NCBI GenBank assembly: GCA_963815135.1
Contig: CAWFFO010000001.1
Coordinates: forward strand, 186,001-250,000
Origin: CAIWTU01 sp963815135
GTDB lineage: Bacteria > Desulfobacterota > Desulfuromonadia > Geobacterales > Geobacteraceae
DNA: 64,000 nucleotides
Reading direction: 5' to 3'
Both the position numbers and the translations under genes were made by a program. Under the pieces are notes generated by a model. It had not been told where the DNA came from, searched no databases, and saw nothing but the letters and a program-made list of their open reading frames with translations. Of this stretch, positions 40,761 to 49,454 are shown in pieces; position 1 is the first letter of the stretch; each line of letters starts with the position of its first letter.

Positions 40761-40860
40761 AGTCCTGAAAGGTTTTCAGCAAATATGCCACTCTTATATT
40801 CTGATGGGGTATAATTTCTAAAGGAGTACGATTTAGTAGTACCATCAGATGGAGAAGATT

Positions 40861-41328
40861 ATGAAATTCTGGCTTTTCAAAACCGAACCAGGTTGTTTCT
40901 CCTTTGATGATCTGAAGAATAGCCCTGATATGACAGAGCACTGGGACGGGGTACGCAACTACCAGGCGCGGAATTTTCTTCGCGATGAGATAAAGGTAGG
41001 TGACCTGGTACTTTTTTATCACAGCAGCATCCCAGAACCGGTGGTGGTGGGAGTGGCGGAAGTGGTCAGGGCCGGGTATCCCGATTTCACGGCCCTGGAC
41101 CCGAATGGTGAGCATTTCGATCCCAAGGCCACCCCTGAAAATCCCAAATGGTATATGGTTGACATACGCTATCGTGAACCGCTCCCCATCCCTGCAAGCC
41201 TGGAACAGATCAGGAACCACCCGATGTTGAGCGCGATGCCGCTGGTAAACCGCAGCCGCCTCTCCATCCAGCCGGTTACGTCCGAAGAATGGCGTGTCAT
41301 CCTCGCCATGGGAGGGCTGAAGTCATGA
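40861..41328 (+). CDS. EVE-domain protein
   Basis: 155 residues made almost entirely of one EVE (PUA-like) domain: MKFWLFKTEPGCFSFDDL, GVRNYQARNFLRDEIKVGDLVLFYHS, GVAEVV, then WYMVDIRY. EVE domains bind modified bases, and this thymocyte-protein-like form is widespread in bacteria. Start at 40861 is preceded by GGAG; an in-frame ATG at 40849 lies four codons earlier. The preceding penicillin-binding protein is unrelated in function. Confidence 0.85.
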   Translation: MKFWLFKTEPGCFSFDDLKNSPDMTEHWDGVRNYQARNFLRDEIKVGDLVLFYHSSIPEPVVVGVAEVVRAGYPDFTALDPNGEHFDPKATPENPKWYMVDIRYREPLPIPASLEQIRNHPMLSAMPLVNRSRLSIQPVTSEEWRVILAMGGLKS

Positions 41329-41404
41329 AGAAAGGGAACGATGCTTTTTTGTACGGCTTAGTGCCGTTGAGAGATCTTCATAACTGAACTAGAGGAGCCT
41401 GAAA

Positions 41405-41632
41405 ATGACTAAAATGGAAAAATACCTGGTTGCTTTAGAGGCAGCAGTAGAGGTTAGAGACAAAAAGGCCATCGAATTGCTTGACGCATTCGCGGCCTAT
41501 GTATATCAGGAGATTGATGCCAGATCCAATGAAGCTTCCGGAGAAGAGCGTGCGGCCTGGGACGGCATGCTTAAACGAGCAAAAGCCGTTATTTCCGGAA
41601 TGTCTAAATCATCCCCCGATATCTGGGATTAG
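41405..41632 (+). CDS. Small helical hypothetical protein (75 aa)
   Basis: 75 residues, largely helical and charged (KYLVALEAAVEVRDKKAIELLDAF and ERAAWDGMLKRAKAVISGM), without signal or membrane segment. A GAGGAG site lies close to the ATG. A GGCGA/TCGCC hairpin follows the stop codon but has no T-tract. No family recognised. Confidence 0.5.
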   Translation: MTKMEKYLVALEAAVEVRDKKAIELLDAFAAYVYQEIDARSNEASGEERAAWDGMLKRAKAVISGMSKSSPDIWD

Positions 41633-41780
41633 ACTTGCGGCGAATTGTGTCGCCAAGGTTGTAAGCCTCTCTGGAAGGGCAGTGTCAAAATTGAGTGATC
41701 ATTCCGGACCGGATGGAATGGTGCGTTCCTGATGGACCTGCAGTGGTTAATGAAGGGCGTTAATCAATGTATGCGAAACA

Positions 41781-43832
41781 TCATTGATTTCCATTCAGCG
41801 CACATCTGACACATTGCAGCAGCTCGTTCTGTTTGACGGGCTTGGAAAGAAAATGGATTTTGAACTCTTCAAAATCGTTATCATCGAAAATATCCGCAGT
41901 ATAGCCGCTGGTGAAAATAAACCGCATTTGCGGATTTAACTTCGCTATTTCCCTGCAGACTTCCTTGCCGTTCATTTTCGGCATAATACAGTCAACGATA
42001 ACCAGATGTATGTCATTGCCGTGCTCGATGAATTTGTTCAGGGCGTCTTCACCATCCATGGCCTCGATGACGCTGTAGCCCTGCTTTGCAAGCATTTTAC
42101 CGAAGAGCGCTCGCAGCTGTTGATCATCCTCAGCCAGGAGGATGAGTTCCGTTCCGCCGGGGAGCGGCACCTTGGCTACATGTTGATTTATTTCCACCCT
42201 GTCCGAAATGAGCGGCAGATAGATTTTGAATGTAGTCCCGGAACCCGGAGTACTTTGACATTCAATGTAACCTTTATGCTGTGCAACGATACCATGGCAC
42301 ATGGAAAGGCCGAGACCTGTTCCTCTTCCCAAATCTTTGGTTGTGAAAAAAGGTTCGAAAATTCTCTGTCGTGTCTGTTCGTCCATACCGGTGCCGTTGT
42401 CGGAGAAGGTGAGCAGTGAGTATTTGCCTGGCTCCCCAAATCCATTTAAATTGCGGAACTCCTGATCAATCAAAATAGTTCCGATGCTGATTGAGATTGT
42501 TCCTCCGGAAGGCATAGCGTCCCTTGCATTGATTGCCAGGTTGAACAGGATTTGCTCGATCTGCAGCTGATCCGCCATTATGACCAGCTCTTCTTCGCTG
42601 AGGATGAAATGCAGTTCAATATCCTCCCTTAACAGTCGTCTGAGCATTTTTTCCACCCCGCTGACGATCACATTAATATTGGAAGCCTTGGCAGTCATTT
42701 CCTGTTTCCTGCCGAAAGCGAGGAGCGACTTCGTGAGGGCGCAGGCACGCTCCGAAGCAGTTAGTACTTCTTCCAGATAGCTGACCGGTCTGTTGTCCTT
42801 GATCATTTCATTTTTCAATATGTTGACATAGCCGATGATCACCATCAGGATATTGTTGAAATCGTGGGCAATTCCACCCACCAATGTTCCCAGAGCCTCC
42901 ATTTTCTGGGAATGAAGCAACTGGTTTTCAAGTTTTCTTCGCTCGGTGATGTCAGAAATAAGTCCGTCATAGGCCATGATTTGGCCTTGTTCCCCATTGC
43001 GCATAACCGGTGTATTACGCACCCACCGTACTCCGCCGTCTTTATGAACAATTCTGTGTTCCAGAGGGACAATCTTCCCCGACAGCATTCCTGATACCTG
43101 TTCGAGAACTGCAGGTCGGTCTTCCAAGTGAACCATGTGGTACCACAACATCGGCTCAGCGGCAAATTCTTCGGGCGTAAAACCTGTTACCGACAGACAG
43201 CCGGGACTGTGGGAAGAGGCCACCGGCAGGTTGTCCTTTACGGTTACCGTGTAAATGTAATCGGTTACGGATTCAAGCAGGCCACGATAACGTTCTTCGC
43301 TTGCTTTCAGGGCGTCTTCGGTCTTCTTGCATTGAATCAGGGTCTCTTCAAGTTCGCGAACCTTGTCTTCAAGTTTTGCTGCAACAATAACACTGTATTT
43401 ACTTAGAAAAACACCGTTATCCTGTGTGAGCCGGGTCTCCTCCCTTGTATCCTCCTTATCCTTGCGACTGTCCAGTATTTCTCTAACCTCGCTCCAGAAA
43501 ATTTTCGGTTCCAGCGGTTTGACGAGAAATGCTTCGGCGCCGAGGGACAAAGCGAGTTCCTCTTCCTTGTGACCGGTATAGACTGCCGAATAGAAGATGA
43601 ACGGGATATTGCTGAGTTCTTCGTCCGATTTTATGGAACGAAGAAACTGGAATCCGTCCATTACCGGCATCATGGCGTCGGAGATGATAAGGTCGGGTTT
43701 TTCGCTCCTGGCAAGTTCGATTCCCTCCTTGCCGTTGCATGCTTCGACGACGGTTTGTTCTCCACGTTTTTCCAGATTGTGCCGAACGATTTTCCTGTCA
43801 TTGGCGTTGTCATCAACGAGAAGTATTTTCAT
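41781..43832 (-). CDS. Hybrid histidine kinase: REC-PAS-HisKA-HATPase-REC
   Basis: 683 residues. The N-terminal receiver has LVDDNANDRK and the phosphoacceptor Asp in LIISDAMMPVMDG. A coiled coil and a PAS domain with PAC (YRGLLESVTDYIYTVTV) follow. The kinase has the H-box GGIAHDFNNILMVIIG near residue 320, with N and G boxes (NLAINARDAMPSGG, GRGTGLGLSMCHGIV). The C-terminal receiver has LVIVDCIMPKMNG. No DNA-binding domain. A longer in-frame start at 43874 exists, but MKILLVDD at 43832 is the normal receiver start. It is the last gene of a seven-gene minus-strand signalling cluster. Confidence 0.92.
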   Translation of the reverse strand: MKILLVDDNANDRKIVRHNLEKRGEQTVVEACNGKEGIELARSEKPDLIISDAMMPVMDGFQFLRSIKSDEELSNIPFIFYSAVYTGHKEEELALSLGAEAFLVKPLEPKIFWSEVREILDSRKDKEDTREETRLTQDNGVFLSKYSVIVAAKLEDKVRELEETLIQCKKTEDALKASEERYRGLLESVTDYIYTVTVKDNLPVASSHSPGCLSVTGFTPEEFAAEPMLWYHMVHLEDRPAVLEQVSGMLSGKIVPLEHRIVHKDGGVRWVRNTPVMRNGEQGQIMAYDGLISDITERRKLENQLLHSQKMEALGTLVGGIAHDFNNILMVIIGYVNILKNEMIKDNRPVSYLEEVLTASERACALTKSLLAFGRKQEMTAKASNINVIVSGVEKMLRRLLREDIELHFILSEEELVIMADQLQIEQILFNLAINARDAMPSGGTISISIGTILIDQEFRNLNGFGEPGKYSLLTFSDNGTGMDEQTRQRIFEPFFTTKDLGRGTGLGLSMCHGIVAQHKGYIECQSTPGSGTTFKIYLPLISDRVEINQHVAKVPLPGGTELILLAEDDQQLRALFGKMLAKQGYSVIEAMDGEDALNKFIEHGNDIHLVIVDCIMPKMNGKEVCREIAKLNPQMRFIFTSGYTADIFDDNDFEEFKIHFLSKPVKQNELLQCVRCALNGNQ

Positions 43833-43851
43833 GTTTAACTCCGAATTAACG

Positions 43852-44241
43852 TTACGGCAGTAGTGGTAGTTCAATCATAAGCCCGATTTCCTTCTGAATG
43901 CTTTTCACGATAGTAATAGGATCAATGGGCTTTTCAAAGTAAGCGCTGCACCCGGCTTCCAGTATCCTGTCCCTGTCTCCGTACATGGCATGGGAAGTAA
44001 TGGCGATTATGGGCACTTTGCAGTCAGTATCCGAATTTCTGATGCGTCGGGTCGTCTCGAGACCGTCGATGCCTGGCAGATTAATGTCAACCAGTATAAA
44101 TAATGGTTTTTCGTTAATGGCCAGTTCGATTCCTTTCTCACCGGTTTCGGCGGATATCACCTCGTAGCCGGCCCGCCCCAGCGCATAGCTGATAAGCCGC
44201 ATATTGTCGCGGTTGTCTTCGATCACAAGCACTTTATTCAT
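43852..44241 (-). CDS. Stand-alone response-regulator receiver (CheY/DivK-like)
   Basis: 129-residue single receiver domain. Acidic pocket LVIEDN, phosphoacceptor in FILVDINLPGIDG, switch Thr/Ser in IIAITSHAM and Lys in FEKPIDP are all present, so it should be phosphorylated. No output domain. Its ATG overlaps the stop of the upstream kinase gene by four bases (ATGA), indicating translational coupling with that kinase, its probable partner. The longer frame to 44382 lies inside the kinase and is not a real start. Confidence 0.9.
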   Translation of the reverse strand: MNKVLVIEDNRDNMRLISYALGRAGYEVISAETGEKGIELAINEKPLFILVDINLPGIDGLETTRRIRNSDTDCKVPIIAITSHAMYGDRDRILEAGCSAYFEKPIDPITIVKSIQKEIGLMIELPLLP

Positions 44242-46382
44242 GGCAGCCTCACCGGGATTCTCAGAGAAAAACGGCTCCCCGAGCCGAATTCGCTGGACAG
44301 GGTTATATCTCCTTTTAATATTTCCACGACAAGCTTCCTGGTAAGGTAAAGGCCGAGCCCCGTTCCGGGGATTGTTGCCCATTTAGATGTGTTAAGGCGG
44401 ACAAAGGGCTGGAACAGTTTATTCACATCGTCATTCCTTATTCCTACACCGGTATCCGTGACTGAAATCCCCACCAGATTCTCTTTGATTTTCCTTGCCT
44501 CAATGGACACGCTGCCACGTTCGGTGAATTTCACAGCATTGCCCAGCAGGTTGATCAGGCACTGAAGAAGTCTCCTCCTGTCTGTATGCATTTGCAGATT
44601 GATCATTTCCAGACGCAATAAGAGTCCCTTGTTCTTGACCTCTTTACTCAGAAGGCTGGTGGCCTCTTCGATGGCATTGGCAAGATCGAAATCCTCGACA
44701 ATGGTCTCGATTTTCCCGGCCTCGATCTTCGATACGTCGATAACGTCGTTGATCAGGTTAAGCAGATGTCTTCCCGAGTTGAGAATTATGGCAAGATTTT
44801 CCTTCTGTTCGGTATTGACCTTGCCGAGCCATTCGTCATGGAGGATGCTGGAAAAGCCGATTATGGAGTTGAGCGGCGTTCGCAATTCATGGCTCATGGA
44901 CGCGATGAACATAGACTTGAGTCGATCCATCTCCTTGAGTTTCAGGTTTGCCTGTTCCAATTGCGCTTTATTCCGGTTCAGGTCTTCGACAATATTCATA
45001 AGGGCTTTCTGGTTATTCTCCAGTTCTCCGCTTTTGTCACGCAGTTCGGCCGTGCGCCGCTTCACCATTTCCTCGAGATTGTCCCGGTGCCTGACCAGTT
45101 CTTCCTCCATCCTCCTGTGCTCGGTTATATCGGAACATGTCCCGGTCATATACTCGACCGTTCCCGAATTGCCGTAAACAGGAAATCCGCGCTCGAGGAT
45201 ACAACGGATAGAGCCGTCGATCCGGACGATCCGGTATTCACACTGGTAGCTTTTCCCCTGGCTGTGATATTGTTTTATGATCTCCTTGTGGCTGTCCTGG
45301 TCGTCCGGGTGAATGCTGTCCATGAAAGACTGGGGCGCCTGGTAAATGCTCCCAATGCTTTTCATCCAGAGTTTCTCGCAGGCGGGGCTGATATATGTTA
45401 TCTTGTCGACACCCGGAGTTCTCATCCAGAACACGTCATCGATGTTCTCGGCCAGCAGCTGCAATTTTCTTTCACCTTCCCGCTGCGCTTCTTCGGCCCG
45501 CAGCCGCTCGGCAATGTCCAGTTCAAGTTTTTTCTCGGTACGTAGAAGTTTCAGATAAGGGTTTTTAACCGAAGCGACGAAGATGCCCTGGTAAATCAAC
45601 CAGAAGGCCAAAACCTTATACGCGTGGCCGAGCATGTTGTACGTATCGAAAACGCTTTTATATACGGCAAAAACGAGTTCGCTGTATATGCAGAGAATGA
45701 AGGCGGATAGATAATAAAGGATAAGCCCGTCACCGCTCTCCTTTAGTCGTCGCCAATACAAGGCGGAGGTGATGAGAAGCAGGATAATGACCACGTACTC
45801 GCAAATTTTCTTGAAAGCGGTGAGACCGGTACCCTCGATAAAAGTCGCTGGTATTTTTCCCGGAAAGAAGATTACGACAATGAAAACTAAGATTGAGGAA
45901 ACGATAGCACCGGTCATCAGTGCCGGTTTCGAAAGCCATTTTGTTCGGTTATCGGTGGCTATGCAGGCACTTGACATGAAAGCAGTAGCGGTGAAGAGCC
46001 GTACCGCAATCCAGAACAGGGTAGATTTATTTGCCGAATTGGAAGTTATGAATGCCGGCATGCCGGCGTACCCAAGGGTATGCATGAAATCCATGAGGCC
46101 TATTGCCAGGAAAGCTGTAGCGAGAAAAAGCACGTGCCGGTCCCCTGACTGCCCGTAAGTATACCAGCCGATCCCGAAGATCGACAACGACACCATGATG
46201 CTGAAAAACTCCGCTATATTGTGGAATACCAGGTAGGATTCAATGTCCATTACCCGGTACAACTGGGCAGGAAATAACTCTATCAGCAGGAAGGGCAACC
46301 CGGACAGTATGAATACCACGGCCAAAAGTACCGGCGGAGATATTCGAAATGTTTCATATATTTTCATGTTTTTGATATTCAT
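44238..46382 (-). CDS. Membrane histidine kinase with MASE3 sensor and PAS domain
   Basis: 714 residues. About seven N-terminal helices form a MASE3 domain (PPVLLAVVFILSGLPFLLIELFP, then FLATAFLAIGLMDFMHTLGYAGMPAF), a predicted membrane sensor of unknown signal. A PAS/PAC domain (ENIDDVFWMRTPGVDKITYIS) and a long coiled coil follow. The kinase core has MSHELRTPLNSIIGFSSIL and GTGLGLYLTRKLVEI-like boxes. No receiver is fused; the four-base overlap with the next gene supplies one. M at 46367 is an alternative start. Confidence 0.92.
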   Translation of the reverse strand: MNIKNMKIYETFRISPPVLLAVVFILSGLPFLLIELFPAQLYRVMDIESYLVFHNIAEFFSIMVSLSIFGIGWYTYGQSGDRHVLFLATAFLAIGLMDFMHTLGYAGMPAFITSNSANKSTLFWIAVRLFTATAFMSSACIATDNRTKWLSKPALMTGAIVSSILVFIVVIFFPGKIPATFIEGTGLTAFKKICEYVVIILLLITSALYWRRLKESGDGLILYYLSAFILCIYSELVFAVYKSVFDTYNMLGHAYKVLAFWLIYQGIFVASVKNPYLKLLRTEKKLELDIAERLRAEEAQREGERKLQLLAENIDDVFWMRTPGVDKITYISPACEKLWMKSIGSIYQAPQSFMDSIHPDDQDSHKEIIKQYHSQGKSYQCEYRIVRIDGSIRCILERGFPVYGNSGTVEYMTGTCSDITEHRRMEEELVRHRDNLEEMVKRRTAELRDKSGELENNQKALMNIVEDLNRNKAQLEQANLKLKEMDRLKSMFIASMSHELRTPLNSIIGFSSILHDEWLGKVNTEQKENLAIILNSGRHLLNLINDVIDVSKIEAGKIETIVEDFDLANAIEEATSLLSKEVKNKGLLLRLEMINLQMHTDRRRLLQCLINLLGNAVKFTERGSVSIEARKIKENLVGISVTDTGVGIRNDDVNKLFQPFVRLNTSKWATIPGTGLGLYLTRKLVVEILKGDITLSSEFGSGSRFSLRIPVRLP

Positions 46383-46620
46383 AATGATGTTCTATGCAAG
46401 ACCTCAATCCGATGAAGCCTTCAAGCATTCGTTTGCGCGGAATGCCTCAGTTTTAGCATTTCAGTAATATGAGGCAGCCCGACGGAGTTCACCCGGCTTG
46501 ACAGGTATGTTACGATGTCAGCGACGTTGAACTCCGGCATTCTGCTCACTCCGGTGTTCAGACATCACGTATTCAGTCAAGAGTAAATGAATCGGGATCA
46601 TTACCGGTTTAGGATTCCGT
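46383..46620. other. Gap within the signalling cluster
   Basis: The largest gap in the cluster (about 240 bases). No gene or strong promoter is clear; it could hold an internal promoter for the downstream three genes. Confidence 0.25.
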
Positions 46621-47217
46621 TTAGCCTTCATGTTTTTTCATAAATTCGATTTCCTGCTCCAGCCGGGCGACAACTCCCTTGAGTTCGACCATGCGAAGTT
46701 CCCTGCCGACAAACAGTCTGTTCAGCCTTTCGAGTTCGGCATTCTTTTCCTCAAGCTCTGCAGTCCGCTCCTTGACCCGTTGCTCCAGCTCGTTATTGAG
46801 CCGGTGAAGCGTTGCCTCAGCCTCACGCCGTTTTTGTCGCATTTCCGCTTCCTGCAGTTCACGTTCAATTGCAGGTGCAAGCCGCGCCATATTGCCCTTT
46901 TCGATATAGTCATGGGCGCCTGCTTTCATTAAGTCAACAGCGGTCTCTTCTCCGATCTTTCCCGAGAGGATAATGAAGGGCAGGTCGAGACCGCTTTGCT
47001 TCATGGTCCGCAGGGCATCAAGTCCGCTGAAGGAGGGCATGACGTAATCGGAAATAATGATGTCCCAATTTCCTGTATTGACGGCTCTTTCCAGTTGAGT
47101 GTCGGTCTCGACCCTTTCAATCAGCGGTTCGTAACCATGTTTGTGCAACTCCCTGAGAAGAAGCAGTGAGTCGTCCTCGGAGTCTTCGACCAGCAATATG
47201 TGCAGTTCCTTCCTCAT
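46621..47217 (-). CDS. Response regulator with C-terminal coiled coil
   Basis: About 198 residues. A receiver domain (LLVEDSEDDSLLL, phosphoacceptor in IIISDYVMPSFSG, Lys in EKGNMA) is followed by about 75 residues of predicted coiled coil (LNNELEQRVKERTAELEEKNAELERL). No DNA-binding or enzymatic output, so it probably acts as a phosphotransfer or dimerising adaptor. Start: ATG 47217 with a GAGGG site; a GTG 12 bases earlier is in frame. Confidence 0.85.
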   Translation of the reverse strand: MRKELHILLVEDSEDDSLLLLRELHKHGYEPLIERVETDTQLERAVNTGNWDIIISDYVMPSFSGLDALRTMKQSGLDLPFIILSGKIGEETAVDLMKAGAHDYIEKGNMARLAPAIERELQEAEMRQKRREAEATLHRLNNELEQRVKERTAELEEKNAELERLNRLFVGRELRMVELKGVVARLEQEIEFMKKHEG

Positions 47218-47313
47218 TGTTTCCCTCACCGTATTGCGCTGCTCCGTTTCCTGAAACTGTCATGCGACCATCTGCCGCCTGTTTTCGGAGAAACCGGCTG
47301 TTTCATTACGGGT

Positions 47314-48930
47314 TCAAGTGTCTTTATTGCAATGCAGCAGCAACATGGTCAGATCGTCGGATAGCGGGCATTGTCGCTCGGTTATTGCTGACAGCCGGCT
47401 CAGCATTTCTTCGGCGTCGGACGCGTGATCAAGGCGGCCTGCAAGTGCCTGGTTGTTCAGGTTGATATCCGGCATCGCCTCCAGCAGGCCGTCGCTGTAA
47501 AGAACCAGTGTGTCTCCCTTGTTGAAGGAGATTATTCCTTCCCTGTAAGTCTCTTCGCGCGATACACCAAGGGGAAGCCCCCTCACTCCGAGTTCTTCGA
47601 CCCTGCCGTCGGAGCGTCGCAGGAAAACAAGGCCATGGCCGCAGTCGACGTATGTAAGCTTGCGCCTGACGGAGTCGAGACGCGCATGGAACAGGGTGAC
47701 AAAGCTTTCCGAGTTTTCAAGGTCGCTCCTGAGTGCCCTGGCGGCCAGCTGCAATGCCCTGGCGGGCCGGTTCTCATGAGTTTCGGCTCGGATCGTGGCT
47801 CTGACCGTAGCCATCAGCATCGCAGCAGCCATTCCGTTGCCCATCACGTCTCCGAGAGTCAGGGTCAGCATTCCGGGAGAGACTTCCTGCCAATCATAGA
47901 AATCTCCTCCCACCTGCCGAGCAGGCATGCAGCGGGCGACTATGGCGAAGCCGGGTATGGACGGGAAATAACGGGGCAGGAGCTTTGCCTGGATTTCTGC
48001 TGCCAGCGCCAGTTCGGCCTGTAGATGAATACGGTGTTCTTCACTTTCGCGAAGGGCCGCTTCCGCGATTTTTTTTTCGCTGATGTCCTTGATTATGATT
48101 ATATCTGCGGTCGTGATGCCATTTTCATCGAGGCGCTTCATGATGCATAATTCACCGCTGAAGAGATCGCCGTTCTTTTTTCTGAAGCGAGCCTCTCTTA
48201 TGGTTTTCCCGTTTGGCTCCGTTGTGAAGATTGAGGCTTTACCAGCCTCGCGGGTATCCTCATAGACGTACAGCATGCCGATGTTCATTCCGATTGCGTC
48301 CTCACGTTCATAGCCGAATACCTCCATAAGTGCGGGAGAATTTACATCCTCAATGATGCCGTCGAATCGCGCAACGATAATGACATCGCGGATGCTGCTG
48401 AACAGTTCCTGGAAATTTTTTGCTATTTTACGTATCTCGATATTCGCTTTTTCCAGCTCGGCCAGTTTTTCCTCAACCTTGGCGGTCATTACGCCCGAAT
48501 AATGTTTCATGTAGTCTTCTTCACTATCGATTGGGATGCGTGAAATCGGCGTTTTCGGGGGAATTCCTCTTTCCAGCGCAGCGTTTATCTCGTTCCATAG
48601 TTCTGACGGTTCCTTCGGTTTTGTGATGAAAGCGCTCGCTCCAAGTGAAAGGGCGAGTTCTTTGTCCTTGTGGCCGGTGTAGACCGCCGAATAGAAGATA
48701 AATGGCATTTTCTGCAAGTCAGGGTCTTTCCTTAGTGTCCTCAGGAAATTGAATCCGTCCATTTCCGGCATCAAGGCATCGGAAATGATAAGGTCCGGTT
48801 TGAGTACTCTGGCCATTTCAATTCCTTTATTTCCGTCCGGCGCTTCAACAACCTCACATTTCCTCATTTCCAGTATTATTCGCAGAAGGTTCCTGTCCGT
48901 GGGATTGTCATCTACAATCAATATCTTCAT
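47314..48930 (-). CDS. Receiver-PAS-PP2C (SpoIIE/RsbU-type) serine phosphatase
   Basis: 538 residues. N-terminal receiver (LIVDDNPTDRN, phosphoacceptor in LIISDALMPEMDG); PAS domain near residues 170-290 (FSSIRDVIIVARFDGIIEDVN); then a SpoIIE-like PP2C phosphatase (AAEIQAKLLPRYFPSIPGF, GGDFYDWQEV, LGDVMGNGMAAAML, with metal-binding Asp residues and LVLYSDGLLEA). RsbU-type phosphatases dephosphorylate anti-anti-sigma factors, so this is the only apparent output enzyme in the cluster. No anti-sigma or STAS protein is encoded nearby. Confidence 0.92.
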   Translation of the reverse strand: MKILIVDDNPTDRNLLRIILEMRKCEVVEAPDGNKGIEMARVLKPDLIISDALMPEMDGFNFLRTLRKDPDLQKMPFIFYSAVYTGHKDKELALSLGASAFITKPKEPSELWNEINAALERGIPPKTPISRIPIDSEEDYMKHYSGVMTAKVEEKLAELEKANIEIRKIAKNFQELFSSIRDVIIVARFDGIIEDVNSPALMEVFGYEREDAIGMNIGMLYVYEDTREAGKASIFTTEPNGKTIREARFRKKNGDLFSGELCIMKRLDENGITTADIIIIKDISEKKIAEAALRESEEHRIHLQAELALAAEIQAKLLPRYFPSIPGFAIVARCMPARQVGGDFYDWQEVSPGMLTLTLGDVMGNGMAAAMLMATVRATIRAETHENRPARALQLAARALRSDLENSESFVTLFHARLDSVRRKLTYVDCGHGLVFLRRSDGRVEELGVRGLPLGVSREETYREGIISFNKGDTLVLYSDGLLEAMPDINLNNQALAGRLDHASDAEEMLSRLSAITERQCPLSDDLTMLLLHCNKDT

Positions 48931-48995
48931 TTCCCGGCCCCCATGTTTGAGCGGAAGTTATTTATTCCGCGGCGGTTCTTTGATGTATTCACCGT

Positions 48996-49436
48996 CTATT
49001 TGGGCAATGGTTCGTTCAGAAGAAGCCAGTACAGACCGAGGGTCTGGACTGATTCGTTGAACTGGAGAAAATTCACCGGTTTGCGAATATAGCTGTTGCA
49101 GCCGTAACGATAACCATTGATGATGTCGCGGTCTTCGTTAGACGAGGTGAGAATGACAACCGGAATATACTTTGTCCTTTCGTCGGTGCGTAATCGCCGC
49201 AATACTTCAAGTCCGTCAACTTTGGGAAGTTTAAGGTCAAGAAGGATCAGCGTCGGCATACCGGCCGTGCTGCGACTGGCGAAAGCTCCCTGACTGAACA
49301 GGCATTCCAGCGCTTCCGCGCCGTCCCTCGCCACGACAAGTTCGTTTAAAATATTGTTCATCTTTATTGCCCTCATGGTTAGTTCTATGTCGTCGGGGTT
49401 GTCCTCCACTAGCAGAATCCATTTGTTGTCGGACAT
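48996..49436 (-). CDS. RcpA-like single-domain response regulator
   Basis: 146-residue CheY-like receiver of the type found beside phytochrome-class kinases: ILLVEDNPDDIELT, phosphoacceptor in LILLDLKLPKVDG, VVILTSS, and IRKPVNF. The C-terminal tail (LGLYWLLLNEP) is typical for dimerising RcpA-type regulators. It lies 18 bases after the multi-PAS kinase whose C-terminal half is also phytochrome-type, making these two a likely pair. Confidence 0.9.
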   Translation of the reverse strand: MSDNKWILLVEDNPDDIELTMRAIKMNNILNELVVARDGAEALECLFSQGAFASRSTAGMPTLILLDLKLPKVDGLEVLRRLRTDERTKYIPVVILTSSNEDRDIINGYRYGCNSYIRKPVNFLQFNESVQTLGLYWLLLNEPLPK

Positions 49437-49454
49437 TTTTTCTCCTTTCCATTG

